Origin: Ceratodon purpureus
Taxonomy: Eukaryota; Streptophyta; Bryopsida; Pseudoditrichales; Ditrichaceae
Length of the DNA stretch: 64,000 nucleotides
Reading direction: 5' to 3'
NCBI GenBank assembly: GCA_014871385.1
Contig: CM026423.1
Coordinates: 21,012,049 to 21,076,048 of the forward strand
Notes under the pieces: model-generated
The model's database searches: none
What the model was told of the DNA's origin: nothing
Seen by the model: the letters and a program-made list of their open reading frames with translations, nothing else
Position numbers and translations under genes: made by a program
Shown: piece after piece, positions 26,024-37,586 of the stretch
Position numbering within the stretch: the stretch's first letter is position 1
How the letters are laid out: each line of letters begins with the position of its first letter

Positions 26024-26882
26024 TTAACCCCTAAACGGCCATTGTCCTGGAATGGGCTTTTTTGAAATTTGGGCAGGTTCCTAAAAATTCATATTTACTT
26101 GAAATTTTTTGAAATTTTTTGTGGTAAAAGGTTTTTTCAAGAGGTTTATGGGGATATTTTTTTTATTTTTTTTGGATGAAGTGAGAAAAAGTTATGCTCC
26201 TCTGAGCATAATACGCCCTTCCGCGGGCAGGCTCTCAGCCACTGTGAATGCAGCAATTTCTGCCCAAAACTGCCCAAAACTGCCCAAATCTGCCCAAATC
26301 TGCCTAAAGATGGAACTCTGAAATTCCACCAAAAATTGAGATTTTGATATTTTTCAAAAATAAAAGTTTCTATGTATTGATAAGGTAGCAGAGCATGTTC
26401 TCACCGTTTGGATTTTTAATCCAGTTTTTTTTCATATGCTATTTTTATTGTCAAAAAACGGCCTTTGTTTGTGAATTTCAGTGTACCCCCTAGCGGAAAA
26501 TGATTGTTTTGGTAACCTTCTACAATTTTTTTGAATATAATTTTTTTAACACAATTAGCTAACTCGGTCTTCTTTGACGTGCATCAAAACCCCCAAATTC
26601 CATAATGGAAAAAAATGGTTTTTTGGGCCTTCAAAACTCTGCTGATCCCTTTTTAGGCAGGGAAAAAAAACTTGTTTTTCAACTTTGAACATTATGATCT
26701 TGCAATTGATGAGGAATCAGTGTGTAGGATTTGGTGGACATGTAGACATAGAAGTTAGCTACAAGATCGTAAGGTTAGATGTACTAATTAAGACCCCGAG
26801 TTTGCAAAATCCACCTTGCTTTGAAGAGGGGCTGTTTTCAGGCAGTTTTGATGAAAAACACCCTTGGCCGTTTAGGGGTTAA
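26024..26882. mobile_element. 851-bp element with 14-bp inverted ends and TTAA flanks (piggyBac-like MITE)
   Basis: The element spans 26028-26878. Its left end CCCCTAAACGGCCA is the exact reverse complement of its right end, and each end abuts TTAA (26024-26027 and 26879-26882). TTAA target duplication with CCC-starting ends is the rule for piggyBac transposons. No transposase is encoded, so it would be a non-autonomous derivative. It contains a 10-bp tandem repeat. A PIF/Harbinger-type element with a TAA duplication is the main alternative. Confidence 0.7.
26261..26309 (+). repeat. 10-bp tandem repeat, four to five copies
   Basis: Successive TGCCCAAAAC or TGCCCAAATC units inside the TTAA-flanked element; the last unit is imperfect. 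Confidence 0.9.
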
Positions 26883-29043
26883 ATTCAATGCAATTGAAAT
26901 CATAAATTTTTCAAGTAAGCCTTGGAATATTCAAATTCATGGTTGTTGTATCTTCTACCTTATCAAGAATCTTCATTTAAATTTCTAAAGTTTGTAGTAC
27001 ATGGTCATAATCTTCATTATATTATTCCAAACCTTATTAAATCAAGTGTTGAGCTACACATAGCAAAATAACCTCTCCTCACTTCAAATACTTACTTTGT
27101 AATTGTTCTTTACCTCTTTTTGTAACTTTTGTAATTGATCTATGCGGAATCAAGCTACTTTTTACCTACAAAATGGAGTAATCTATGAGAAATTCCACTC
27201 TATACTCCAAATTTTCCCTTGACTTATTTAGTAGAGGCTTATTCTTCACAGATGAAGGACTCGTTGCCTCAACGATAAACTTGGCACTCAATTTAATGAC
27301 AAGCGCCTTCCAAGCAAGGCATTCATTGGTAGATGCAAAAAGCCCCATGTCAACATTTTTTTGATGAAAGTGTTAAATTATTTTGAAAATTTAAAAAAAT
27401 AGGTTCAAATTAATTAAAATTAACTAAATAGGTCCCCATCAATAGTTTGGGTCCTTTGTACAAAAAGGAAATTCAAAATCACTAGAAGAGGCCACAGACT
27501 CTCTGAAATTAGAATTCTTAAAATTAGAATCAAAGAGTAGAAGGAGAAGGGAGAGAAGGGAGGGCCGTCCATTCATTAAGGCAAAGGCGAGGTCTAAGAT
27601 AGACGGTGCTAAAACCATGTATTTAAGCGATTTAACCAACTTGAATCAAACAATAGTACTTGCAAAAATTAACATACTTGCAAGAATAAGAAGACCTGTT
27701 TGGCAACATCTAGACTAGCATATCAAACTACCTCAATCAATGAAAAATGTTCAAAATGAAATCATCAAAATGCCCAATAGACATGTCCTATTGACACTAT
27801 CATCAGTCAAGACCAAGGTGTGAATTGGCCATGGTGGTATAACAATCCACCCACTTTGTTTCCTAAACGCAACTGTGAGTGCATCGAACTTACAAATACT
27901 AAGTTATTAGTTACAGTTACCAGCAAGGTTATCGGAGTATAGGAATATTCACATATTTTCAAAAAAATTCTACATACTTTTGGCTATATTTATACATACT
28001 TACAAATTATTTTTTATACTTTTAAATACCCATCATCAAAATATTCTAAATACTTTAGAAGTACAAAAAATTTGTACGTATGTGAAAGATTCCTGGAACA
28101 AATACAGTATATTCTCTGTACCCGGGTAACCATGGTTACTAGGATGGTTATGAGTCTTGCATGTTTTTGGTGCTCACTGCTCAGCTTTTATGCTCGTACC
28201 ACAAGCACGGGATTAGCAAGCGCACGGATTAAGCACCGTCTACCTTATTGCGAAGGGCTGGGTCGCACATGTAGATGAGGATCTGCGGATGCCGAGGATT
28301 TGGAAGCTCAGTGCCTCGACGGATGCACGGTGGTGCGGCCATCAGGAGGGATCGGAGCTGCAAATGCGCTTCTGTATGCGCTTCTGTGGGATGTCTATAA
28401 TACTGAAGAAACGCCGTGGGAGGCGAGATGCGAGTCAAAGATCATGAACACAAACAATACGAGTCACAAAGACCACAAGATCACGAGCACGAGCACGGCG
28501 AAGTCGAAGACGAGTTGAGCAGCGAGCAATGGCGAGGCGGCGCTGGACAGCACCTGCAGAGGGGAGGAGTCGCTGCGGGGAGGGGACGAGGGGATGAGCC
28601 GCTTCGGAAGAGCAGGAATAGAGCATGGGCGGGAAGGGGAGCGACGCGGCAAGGGGAGCGACGGGCGGACGGACAGACGCTCATCCCGTGGAGAGGCTGC
28701 ACGGGTGGAGAGGCGGCCCAGGTGCAACGCTCGTCGGGGGCATTTAGAGAGATCCAGTGTTTTGTTCCACGCCCTTGAGGTATTGTTATTACTGTTATTT
28801 GGAAAGATGCTGTGAGCTCTGAGCTCTGACTGGAGTCATCAGGGTTTGTTCGGAGGAAGTGCTTGCGCTGGATTGCAGTGTTTGAGAGGGGATTGCAGTG
28901 TTTGAGAGGGGATTTCACCTGTCGATGGCTTTGAATTTTTCTTTGGATGCTAGCAGGTGTGTTCGCCATGAGGCTAAGTTGCGGCAACGTTCATCTGCGC
29001 TACATGGTCCTCGTCCTTTTACTCTGTTTTAGCTCTTCTTCAT
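26883..29043. other. Intergenic; AT-rich then GC-rich upstream region
   Basis: 26.9-28.1 kb is AT-rich without genes. From 28.2 to 28.9 kb the DNA becomes GC-rich and CpG-rich, with overlapping ORFs on both strands and no recognisable product. It probably includes the promoter and leader of the nucleoside-hydrolase-like gene. A 20-bp word around 28874-28912 is repeated twice in tandem. Confidence 0.4.
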
Positions 29044-30336
29044 ATGTGTCAGATGCATTCTTTGCAATGGCAGGCTTCCTTCCTGTTTCTGGGTTTGTTG
29101 CTGCTGGTGACATCATATAATGCAAAGGAGGTGAGCAGCGCCGAACAGTTCATGTCTATGGGACTCTCACAGCGCGAACTTGGGGTTTATCTAAAGCTCG
29201 AAGAAGTTTCCCAGAGACGCAAGGAAAATAATCAGGTTCCCAGACCGGTTGTGGTCATCACGGATGTGGGTAAAGACTACGACGATCTGGCTGCATTGGT
29301 CGTGCTCTCAGAATTTCACCATTTTGGGTTCATCGAGTTGCGTGCGGTGGTGGCTAACCTGATTCCTGCAGAGAAGAGGGCGCACCTTGCCAAGGCCGCG
29401 CTAGAATCCTTAGGTCTGGGAGATGTCCCAGTAGCATTTGGCACGCGTGGGTCGCCCGATGATCATGAAGTATTGGACCACGAATTTAAAGGGGCCGAAT
29501 TTAGCAGGGGTGCCTCTGTGGAGCTGGAAAACGGGAAAGCCCTTCTAACTAGAGTCTATCAAACTGCTAAGGAGAAAGACGAGAAGTTGTACCTCCTCTG
29601 CCTGTCATCGCTGCAAGACATATTCGAATTTGCATCCGCGAATACGGATTTGGTCGTCAAATACACTGCTGAGGTTCATATGCAGGGCGGCGTCTCAGAA
29701 AATGAGCACAATCTGAAGCCAGACGGCAATGCTGCCAACAACCGCTTCAACTTGGATGCTGCGGTTGAATGGTATTTATTCATACAAAGACACGCTATCC
29801 GAAGCCACATCTACACCAAGAACGCTGCGTTTATAGCCTCCCTTGACTCGGGTGTATTTAAGGAGCTCGCGGCCACAGGCCACCCCATCGGGGCTTATCT
29901 TCGTAGAGTGCAGGTGGAGCAGGATGTGGCATTCTACAAGCGAGCCTGCGAAAGCGATCCAGGAAAGCGGTTTGCGCCGTTCATGGACCAAACATGGTTT
30001 CTGGATCACAAGACCAATTGGCACCTGCGGCCGCATCCATCTGAAGGAGACACCCTGCCCGTAGGTGAGGAAGTCATTCCATATCTCACCAAGATTGTGC
30101 TCTACGATGTGCTTGCAGCTTTGGGTGTTGCTGGCGATGATGTTGTGGATGTGCTCAAAAATGATATTAAGGTAGAGTCTGAAGTGCTGGGAGAGTCGGG
30201 ATCTGGTAAGACTATGCATTATTCGGTTACAAACAAGCCTGTGACCTCAGAAGATGCGGATAGGATATCCCTAGAAGTGGCATCTCTCCTTAAAGGCGCC
30301 CTCAGCGGTCGCTCGAAGAGTGTTGATTCTCAGTGA
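29044..30336 (+). CDS. Secreted nucleoside-hydrolase-like protein, intronless
   Basis: A single 430-codon exon starts at ATG 29044. Residues about 11-27 (ASFLFLGLLLLVTSYNA) form a signal peptide, so the product is probably secreted. TDVGKDYDDLAAL near residue 73 corresponds to the N-terminal Asp cluster of inosine/uridine-preferring nucleoside hydrolases (usual form DTDxGxDDAxAL). AEVHMQGGV and DGNAANNRFNLDAAVEWY match the later GG and N-x-x-FN-x-x-D-x-x-A elements. The family hydrolyses N-glycosidic bonds of nucleosides and binds calcium through these Asp residues. The first Asp of the usual DTD is replaced here (ITDVG), so activity is uncertain. The lack of introns and its company of HET genes suggest the same origin as those genes, possibly fungal. 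Confidence 0.72.
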   Translation: MCQMHSLQWQASFLFLGLLLLVTSYNAKEVSSAEQFMSMGLSQRELGVYLKLEEVSQRRKENNQVPRPVVVITDVGKDYDDLAALVVLSEFHHFGFIELRAVVANLIPAEKRAHLAKAALESLGLGDVPVAFGTRGSPDDHEVLDHEFKGAEFSRGASVELENGKALLTRVYQTAKEKDEKLYLLCLSSLQDIFEFASANTDLVVKYTAEVHMQGGVSENEHNLKPDGNAANNRFNLDAAVEWYLFIQRHAIRSHIYTKNAAFIASLDSGVFKELAATGHPIGAYLRRVQVEQDVAFYKRACESDPGKRFAPFMDQTWFLDHKTNWHLRPHPSEGDTLPVGEEVIPYLTKIVLYDVLAALGVAGDDVVDVLKNDIKVESEVLGESGSGKTMHYSVTNKPVTSEDADRISLEVASLLKGALSGRSKSVDSQ

Positions 30337-33300
30337 GGAGCAAGTGTGTTGGGAGTGTGAGGAAGCCACTTGGTGCTAGGTCGAGTTGCGAGGTTGCTAA
30401 AGAGGGACAGAGGGAGCAACAACTTGCCGAGTCCTCAGCAGGCTGCGACTGCGAATACGGAGACCGTTGGGACGGCCATCAGGCGGATGGCGATTTGGTT
30501 GGGCATCGGCATCGCTGTGGGGTTGTACTTTGTCTGACGGGTTTTGGAGCGCGCGGGGAGCTGCAGTTTGAGAGCCTGGGGTCTCCTTCCAGCCTCCGTT
30601 ATAAGGCTCCAAGTGATCGTCCTTCGCAACAGCCTCCTAGAATGTAAGTCCAGGATTGCGCTTCTAAACTCCAGATCATGTCCTTTTAGGGTTTAGATTT
30701 CTGTTGGGTGGAGGGTGGAGGGCTCTTGGGATGGGGGGCAGGAGAGCTCGGGGTCCTTCGTGGTTTGGGCAAGGAGGTGAGCATGTTGTTATGCAAGGAG
30801 GTGAGCATGTTGTGTTGCAAGGCCACCCCTCATTAGTGTTTGTCGTACTTGGGCATTGGAGTGTGCTTACTCGGGCATATGGTCAGAGGTGTTGCAGTGC
30901 TGGATTTCCTGGTTCTGCAGTATGTCTGTGCTCGTGTCTAGGTCGAGATGAACGGGACGACGGGGCCAATCACTACCTTCATCGTGGAGCCTATTGTTCC
31001 TCACAACGATGAGTACTACCTTTCGATCGTTACAGTTAGGGTGCAAGAGATTGACAGCTTGTATCAAAATAGGGCGGGGGCATTGGGTTTGAGGCTTTTG
31101 ATGATTCCTGCAGTGGCTAAATATTTGGCAGTGACCGCCATACTAGGCCAAGCAGAGAGGAAATGAGCTGCCCCAATCATTGGTTACCAAATACGTTGAA
31201 TACCTGATACTATGGTTTTCAGAGTGCAGAAACCAGGAGACCTGCCTTTACCAGTACTTTGTTGATATGTGGAGTACCGTAACACTGTGAGGAATAAAAT
31301 TCAGCAAAACATGCTCGGCCTTATTGTCGGTTTTATCTGTGCGCAACTTGTCGAGACAGCATGCAGCATTGAGAACTTGAACCTATGTTGAAATGAACTC
31401 CACGAAAGTCGGTCACGAGACTTCGTCAGGTTAATGAAGAACATTGACAAGTCCTTTCATTGCCTAATTTCATCTGGGGAAAGAGTTACAAAGCCATGGA
31501 TGGCACTTGAACCAACCTGGTGTACTGCTTGACGGTTATGGAAGAATCCAGAAAATGATGTTTCGCATTGATGTTACAGATTGTTGTCATGTACATTGGA
31601 GTTAGAATCTGCAAGTACTACTTGATCTGTCAGCTCCTATTAACCGGGATGAGGGCTAAACTAATCTTCCCTCTTGTTTGTTTAAGGGCAGGATTTGCAG
31701 TTTAGACGTGAATAAGCCTTTGAAAGTGAGCCTTCTATAAGCAAGATGGAGCAGCTTTCAATGTAATTCACTTCTCCAAATCGAGTTTTGAAGAGGTCGA
31801 TACCTACATTTGTGATGCCAACGTTCGCCTTCCGTGACTACCTGAAGCACAAAAAGGCTCTCTACGTAAGTGCACTACAAATTGGATATGATAAAGCGTC
31901 AAACGAGCTAATGAACTCCTACTCTCCCCTCATAGGAGGAGACTGGTCACAGCGACGGCGCTGAGCAATCGTAAAGAGCATGAACAGATGAGACAATCCA
32001 CAAGACCAGCGTCGTGCACTTAGTCGACAAATCTGCAGCACATTAATAAACAAAGCGTTTGGGTTCGATCCAAATAAGTTAATGTTTCGATTTCTTTCAG
32101 AACCGAAACCGAATACCATTCACGGATTGTAGCATAGTTATTCCTCTCGAATTTTCACCCGGGGCTGTAAGTTATATGACAGAGTCCAGACCATGTTGTG
32201 GACTCGAAAGACTTTTGGCAACCTCGAGCTTTCAGTCGTCTTGACTTCGGCAGAGTTCTAGACCCAGCTAGGTTTTTCACCCATTCACGTCAGATGTGTA
32301 AAAACAACCCCATCAGAGACGAACATGATGTGGAGTGAAATCATGTCTCTGCTTCACGCACAAGAAGAGCATCCAAATGACTGGGACTAGTAGCCTACTG
32401 CACATTACGTCTTTATTAAATCTTGGCTGCAGTGACAAAGCTACGAATCACTCTGTCGTCTTGACCTAGAGCTACCGTGCTTCAAAAGAATGAACACTAC
32501 CATAAGTCAGTTATGAGCAGGATTGGAGTGCTTCCGTGCAGTAAGAGCATACTTAATATTGCCTTACCAGGTGCCTAGTTGCCCTGATTCTATTATCGTC
32601 AGGTGGAGTTCTAAAGCTGCAATGCGGTCACCGGTAAGTTCTGCGAAACCAGAACCTTGAAGGGAGGAAGCAGTAAGATTTGGAGATCAACAGAATTCTA
32701 ACTTAGTCTTGCCGTATGCCTGAAACCCAGGCTATTCCGGTCCATGTTCATGTGGTTCCATGCGTGGACAGTGAGGCCAGGGGGTAAGTACTAAGCTGGG
32801 ACTGGAACTCAATGAGGGAGGATGCTCTCATGCCGCGCCTCACTTTTGGGCCATGCACTGTACTGATCGGAGATGTTCTCAGCTCTATTTCTTCAATGTG
32901 TTTAGCTTCTGAGCTTGTAATTAGGTTTCTCAATCACATAGTATATAAAACTCTTGCGTATAGTCTCCAGTGTCCATGTTCATATCTAACGTACAAATGT
33001 AACACGTAGTTGCTACGCTCGCGCTGCAACAACGACGATGGGAACATACATGCTCTCACCATATAAGTTATGACCTGGTAAACCCGCATGGCCAGAAATG
33101 TGGACTAGTCGACCCGGTGGGAACGGGTCACGCCTAGAGACCGGCACTCTCTCGCACGATCATTATCTAGTACATGCCGTGCTTTTGCAGAGGACAGTAT
33201 TTTTAATACCTTAGGTCAGAGCGATGTTTGTGTGGAAAGGGATGACATGATTGTGTCAGTACTGCTGTAGATAGATTGCTTTGCTTCTGCACACACTGTT

Positions 33301-34264
33301 TTGGATTTTGGTGGATTGGCGAAGTTCGGTTTTTAGATGGCTTGGGTTTCCGGTACTTGGTGATTTTGGCGCTGGATTTTTGACTGCGGCGGCTGAAGTC
33401 GGGCTCGGGCAAGCTACGCAAGAGTAAATCACAGGAAAACTGTCTAATGTTGCTTGGGAGCGTTTATACTCATGTTTTGTTGAGTCAGGTTTTGAGCCTC
33501 CATAGCAGTACCGACAGGGCGTACGCGAGCAGTGAGTGATACCTTTTACTCCATAGACGTTCCCAGGTGCAAATCTGTGTCCTTGTGAGCGATGTTTGAA
33601 TATGGACAGATTTCCAAGCTCAGGCTTGGTATCCTGAGCTGTGGCCATCGTCCGTCTACAATATAGGTATTTGGGTTTGTAATCACTTTCTAACTTTCAA
33701 TCAGTTGTGTCTGATCTAATTGTTGTGCAATTTGCTTGCAGTTGAGTGGTTATCTTCTATGGTTAGTTGCAGCATCGACCTATTCCATCTCTTTCTGTAT
33801 ATGACCCAAATTTCCGTATTTGGGAATTATTTCTTATTTCTTTCATGTTGAGAATTCGGTGAAGGAGGTAAATCCATGTTCTACTCATACGTTGTTTTGC
33901 TGATGATGGGCCTTCCCCTATTTGTATGCAAAGTGGGATTTCAAAATTGATCTGTTGGTTTGATAAAGTTCAGTTATGTTTAGGATTGGGAATTGGCGTC
34001 CATAGTGCTCTCACTAGTATGCCTACAGTTGTGAACCTCAAGCACTGCGACTCATATACCGTAAAAGTTGAGGGTTTGGGGGTTTTGGAGACACTAGAAA
34101 GGTTCGGTAGAGATCGAGGAACCAATCTCGCGGTTACTTTATAGATCTGGGCCTGCAGATCATTTAGACTGCCTGAATTTGGAGGTGCTAAGTCGGTTGT
34201 GTATGTCTGTAGATAAAATGAAGTCAGTGTCTACAGACAACTAGCGATTCAACACGCAAACGCC
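30337..34264. other. Intergenic region, no gene recognised
   Basis: 3.9 kb between the hydrolase-like gene and HET gene 1. Only short ORFs. A 21-bp word (GCAAGGAGGTGAGCATGTTG core) is tandemly duplicated at about 30771-30815. Teloboxes, tRNAs and transposon ends were not seen. Confidence 0.45.
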
Positions 34265-36388
34265 ATGGCCGAACACTCTTCATTGGGTCATTACATGTGC
34301 ACGAAATGTCGTGATATAGACTTTCGTGGAGCATTCTTTGTGAAGCGGAGGCAACCAGTTGACATCTACGAACTCTGCCTTGACAGATCCTTCTGTGACA
34401 TAGCTCATATTCTCAACACTCATCGAGATTGTCGCTGTTGCTCCTTGATACTCTCCGGCATTCAGCATTTCTATCCGGCTTTGCTTGAGGAAAAGAAAAC
34501 CAAAGTTACTTGGCAACGTCAAGGTACACGAGCGACTGTGAAAGCTCAGAATGGTGAGGTAGAGTTCAGAAGCGTGGTGCAAATCTTTTTAGGAATGGAC
34601 ATCGACAGAGTTAATTTTGCTATCAACTTACTGTCACCATCGAAGGAGGATGTCGGTTTCAATGCGTTGAGAGCACGCCGTGTTAGCCAACGTCAGGCTG
34701 AGCTGCCTCTCATCGCCGACTGGATCAGTACGTGTAAGCACATGCACAATGATTGTCAGCACAAACTCTGGCAGCGGGCAATATCCATTGATCAACTTCG
34801 CCTGCGAGTGATCGACGTCCAAGCCCGCTGCATTGTTGCTGCATCCAAGGATTGCGAGTACATAGCTCTAAGCTATGTCTGGGGCAAGGCTTCAATGCCC
34901 ATGACTCTAAAAGGAAACCTCGAGACATTCTCCCTTCCCCAAGGTTTAGACCTAAAACCCTTGCCTCAAACCATCTCGGATGCCATGGAGCTTGTGAGAG
35001 CAGTCGGACAGCGATACCTCTGGGTCGACGCCCTCTGCATCATTCAGGATGACGAGGAAGACACATTGCACCAGATTGGCAACATGAATCTTGTATATGG
35101 TCTCGCGCTCTTCACAATCATTGCAGCTGATGGCGAGGGGGCAGATGCTGGGCTCGTGGGTGTGAAGTCGGATTCGCGGAACATTGTGCAAGGCATCGAA
35201 GAAGTGGAACTGGGTCTGCATCTCACTGTCTCATTGGGTGGGTTCGGGCCACATCGTCGCTCTCTCTCAAAATGGAACACACGCGCCTGGACCTTTCAGG
35301 AAGCGCTGCTGTCTCCGCGCATGGTCATTTTCTCCGGTGGTGAGATGACCTGGGAGTGCCGCGAAGCAGTCTGGACCGAAGATCTACAAGTCTCGCCTGG
35401 CGCAATCGGCAGCTTCACCACGCCGCACTTCAGCAACTCCATGACACCTCTGCTCGAGGGTCGGTTGGCGGCGATGAATGCCCATTCTTCAATGGAGGTC
35501 AGCCCGTTCACAGCCATGCCCCTTCACAATCTCACTGTATATGAGAATGCAGTACGTGATTACACGGCCCGCGAGATGACCTATCCGTCAGACGGGCTGA
35601 ATGCGTTTGCAGGCTTGGCCAAAACGTTTGAGACGGCATTGGCCACAGGTTTCGTGCAGGGCTTACCACAAAATCGTCTCGACATGGCCTTGATCTGGAC
35701 CCCTGAGCAGGCACTAAAGCGCCGCTCTGGCTTCGCAAGTTGGTCGTGGGTGGGATGGATCGGAAAGTCACGATACATCAGCATGAACCCGAATGTCATC
35801 AAGCCCATGGTTCACTACTATGTGACCGAAAACAAAACTGGGGGGAATCATGCATTTAGTCGTCTTCCGCAGGAGTGGGAAGAAGAAAACTACAAGCCTT
35901 CAATGCGGCCTTGGAGAGTGGTCAAAAGTAGCTCTCCCACTGCCACTCTACCCATACCTCAGCCCGGGAACTTGGCCTCATCATACAGCCTCTCCTTCTA
36001 CGCGCTCACAGCGTCCTCGGAGCATTTCCGGCTCGAAATGCTGAAACCGCCACTTCCACTCTTCCTGACGCTCTACGACCACACCAATCATAGTGTTGGC
36101 AGCATGGGTCTTGATGCTGGAGTCTACCCGGCTGTTGGCAAATACTCGCTGATCGTGCTATCGGAGTGCTCTCATCGCGTGCAGCAAGCGGGGCTGGGGT
36201 CGTCTCTTCCAACAATGATAACACTTTCGACGCAGAGTGGGGAGAGTGACAAGGCCGAGCTGTCTTTGTTCAACGTGATGTTGGTTGGGTGGGCAGGTGG
36301 TGTGTGTGAGCGTGTGGGATTGGGTTGGATGTATAAGGCAAACTTTTGGAAGGCGAAACCAGAGTGGACTTGGGTGGTTCTGCAGTGA
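34265..36388 (+). CDS. HET-domain protein 1, intronless, fungal type
   Basis: A single 707-codon exon. An N-terminal Cys-rich part (CTKCRDIDF, CRCC) is followed by a complete heterokaryon-incompatibility domain: YIALSYVWG near residue 198, YLWVDALCIIQDDEED near 250, LVYGLALFTIIAADG, then WNTRAWTFQEALLSPRMVIF near 340 and WECREAVW. In filamentous fungi this architecture belongs to proteins that trigger cell death after non-self recognition. HET domains are rare in plants; fungal-derived HET genes in mosses are known from the literature as I recall. No intron, no transmembrane segment and no partner domain such as NACHT or WD40 is seen. The 349-residue C-terminal half is typical of stand-alone HET proteins. 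It lies 1.2 kb upstream of the Mutator-like insertion, and a second HET gene lies beyond it on the same strand. The frame is intact. Confidence 0.9.
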   Translation: MAEHSSLGHYMCTKCRDIDFRGAFFVKRRQPVDIYELCLDRSFCDIAHILNTHRDCRCCSLILSGIQHFYPALLEEKKTKVTWQRQGTRATVKAQNGEVEFRSVVQIFLGMDIDRVNFAINLLSPSKEDVGFNALRARRVSQRQAELPLIADWISTCKHMHNDCQHKLWQRAISIDQLRLRVIDVQARCIVAASKDCEYIALSYVWGKASMPMTLKGNLETFSLPQGLDLKPLPQTISDAMELVRAVGQRYLWVDALCIIQDDEEDTLHQIGNMNLVYGLALFTIIAADGEGADAGLVGVKSDSRNIVQGIEEVELGLHLTVSLGGFGPHRRSLSKWNTRAWTFQEALLSPRMVIFSGGEMTWECREAVWTEDLQVSPGAIGSFTTPHFSNSMTPLLEGRLAAMNAHSSMEVSPFTAMPLHNLTVYENAVRDYTAREMTYPSDGLNAFAGLAKTFETALATGFVQGLPQNRLDMALIWTPEQALKRRSGFASWSWVGWIGKSRYISMNPNVIKPMVHYYVTENKTGGNHAFSRLPQEWEEENYKPSMRPWRVVKSSSPTATLPIPQPGNLASSYSLSFYALTASSEHFRLEMLKPPLPLFLTLYDHTNHSVGSMGLDAGVYPAVGKYSLIVLSECSHRVQQAGLGSSLPTMITLSTQSGESDKAELSLFNVMLVGWAGGVCERVGLGWMYKANFWKAKPEWTWVVLQ

Positions 36389-37577
36389 GTAGTGGACGTT
36401 ACTTATCAGCTTTCCTCCATCGCTAGATCAAGCCACCTTTCCAACTTAATCTATGATCGGCTCAAGTGGAAGTGCAATTTCATTCAAACAAAATCGTAAT
36501 CCATGGCAACTTCACACGGCTTAAGAACGGCCTGTTTAGTACCGTATTCCGACAGCACTGCGATCAGCAAGTACTTGTCAACAAGTACTTTCGACAGCAC
36601 TTTCTTTCTGGCTAAGCTCAGGAAGAAAGGCATTGATCCCTGAGTGATGAATAGTTCTGAATTAGCAGGAACTTTTCTGCATCGCCGTGGAAAGTTCAGT
36701 TTGAGAATCAGGACTCGCAAAGGTTGCAGATAAATTGTCGAAAGACTCGGCTGTTAACCCTTTCAGCAAGCAGAAATTCAATTGGTATTTTTTCCTGGTG
36801 CTCAGGGCGACTCATGAGCTCTGTAAATCTGCTTCAATGCAATACTGTCCCAGATTTATGAAATCAGTCACAAACCTTATGATCGGAACTCAAGAACTAA
36901 AAGTAAGTTATACATGTATACTTGGAATGAACTGTTACATACTTTATCATCACTCTTGAAACGCCTTTGGAATTTGTCTTCCTTCAAAGATGAGATTCAA
37001 AGCCCTCAGCTGGTTCAAGTTTGTTCAAATTGTACAAGTCTAACATAGCGCTTAGAGCTAACAAATGCACTTGCATCAGCCCTGGTTGATAAGATTCCAT
37101 CCAACAACCTTTTGCTAATTAATTTTCACAATCTATAAGCAAGATTGCTATCTTGGATTTGTTACGATTACCAGCAAAATTTACATTGCGATTCCGTCTA
37201 TCAATCCCTGCCTATGCTGCTGATATTTAGACTCCAATATGATGAGGATGTGTAAATATGCAACTTCTCTCTGCTGCATATAGTGAAGACCTTACAAGTG
37301 ATTTTTCCACTCCCAAGAAAAATGAAATAGAACCCTCGATATCTGTCTTACAACCAAACGTTTCCATTCGAAGTTAAAACACTGAGAGAAAGATTTCATA
37401 AGAGCTGCAAGCTCCTCTGCAGACTTCACTCCTCTTGTGCTAAAGAGGCCAATGTGACTGTAGACCGAGGGTGCTAGAGAGAAGTGTTATATCTCTCATG
37501 AGCACACCAGTGACTTAATTGCAACGAAGCAAACTTGGATTAAATCACAGGGAAACAATCTCTAAACGCGGGTAGAA
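36389..37577. other. Intergenic between HET gene 1 and the Mutator-like element
   Basis: About 1.2 kb of AT-richer DNA with only short ORFs. It probably includes the 3' UTR of HET gene 1. It carries none of the GTCTCG enrichment that begins at 37587. Confidence 0.5.
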
Positions 37578-37586
37578 CATTCAATC
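37578..37586 (+). repeat. 9-bp target-site duplication, left
   Basis: CATTCAATC directly before the left terminal inverted repeat; an exact copy is at 48688-48696. Confidence 0.95.
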
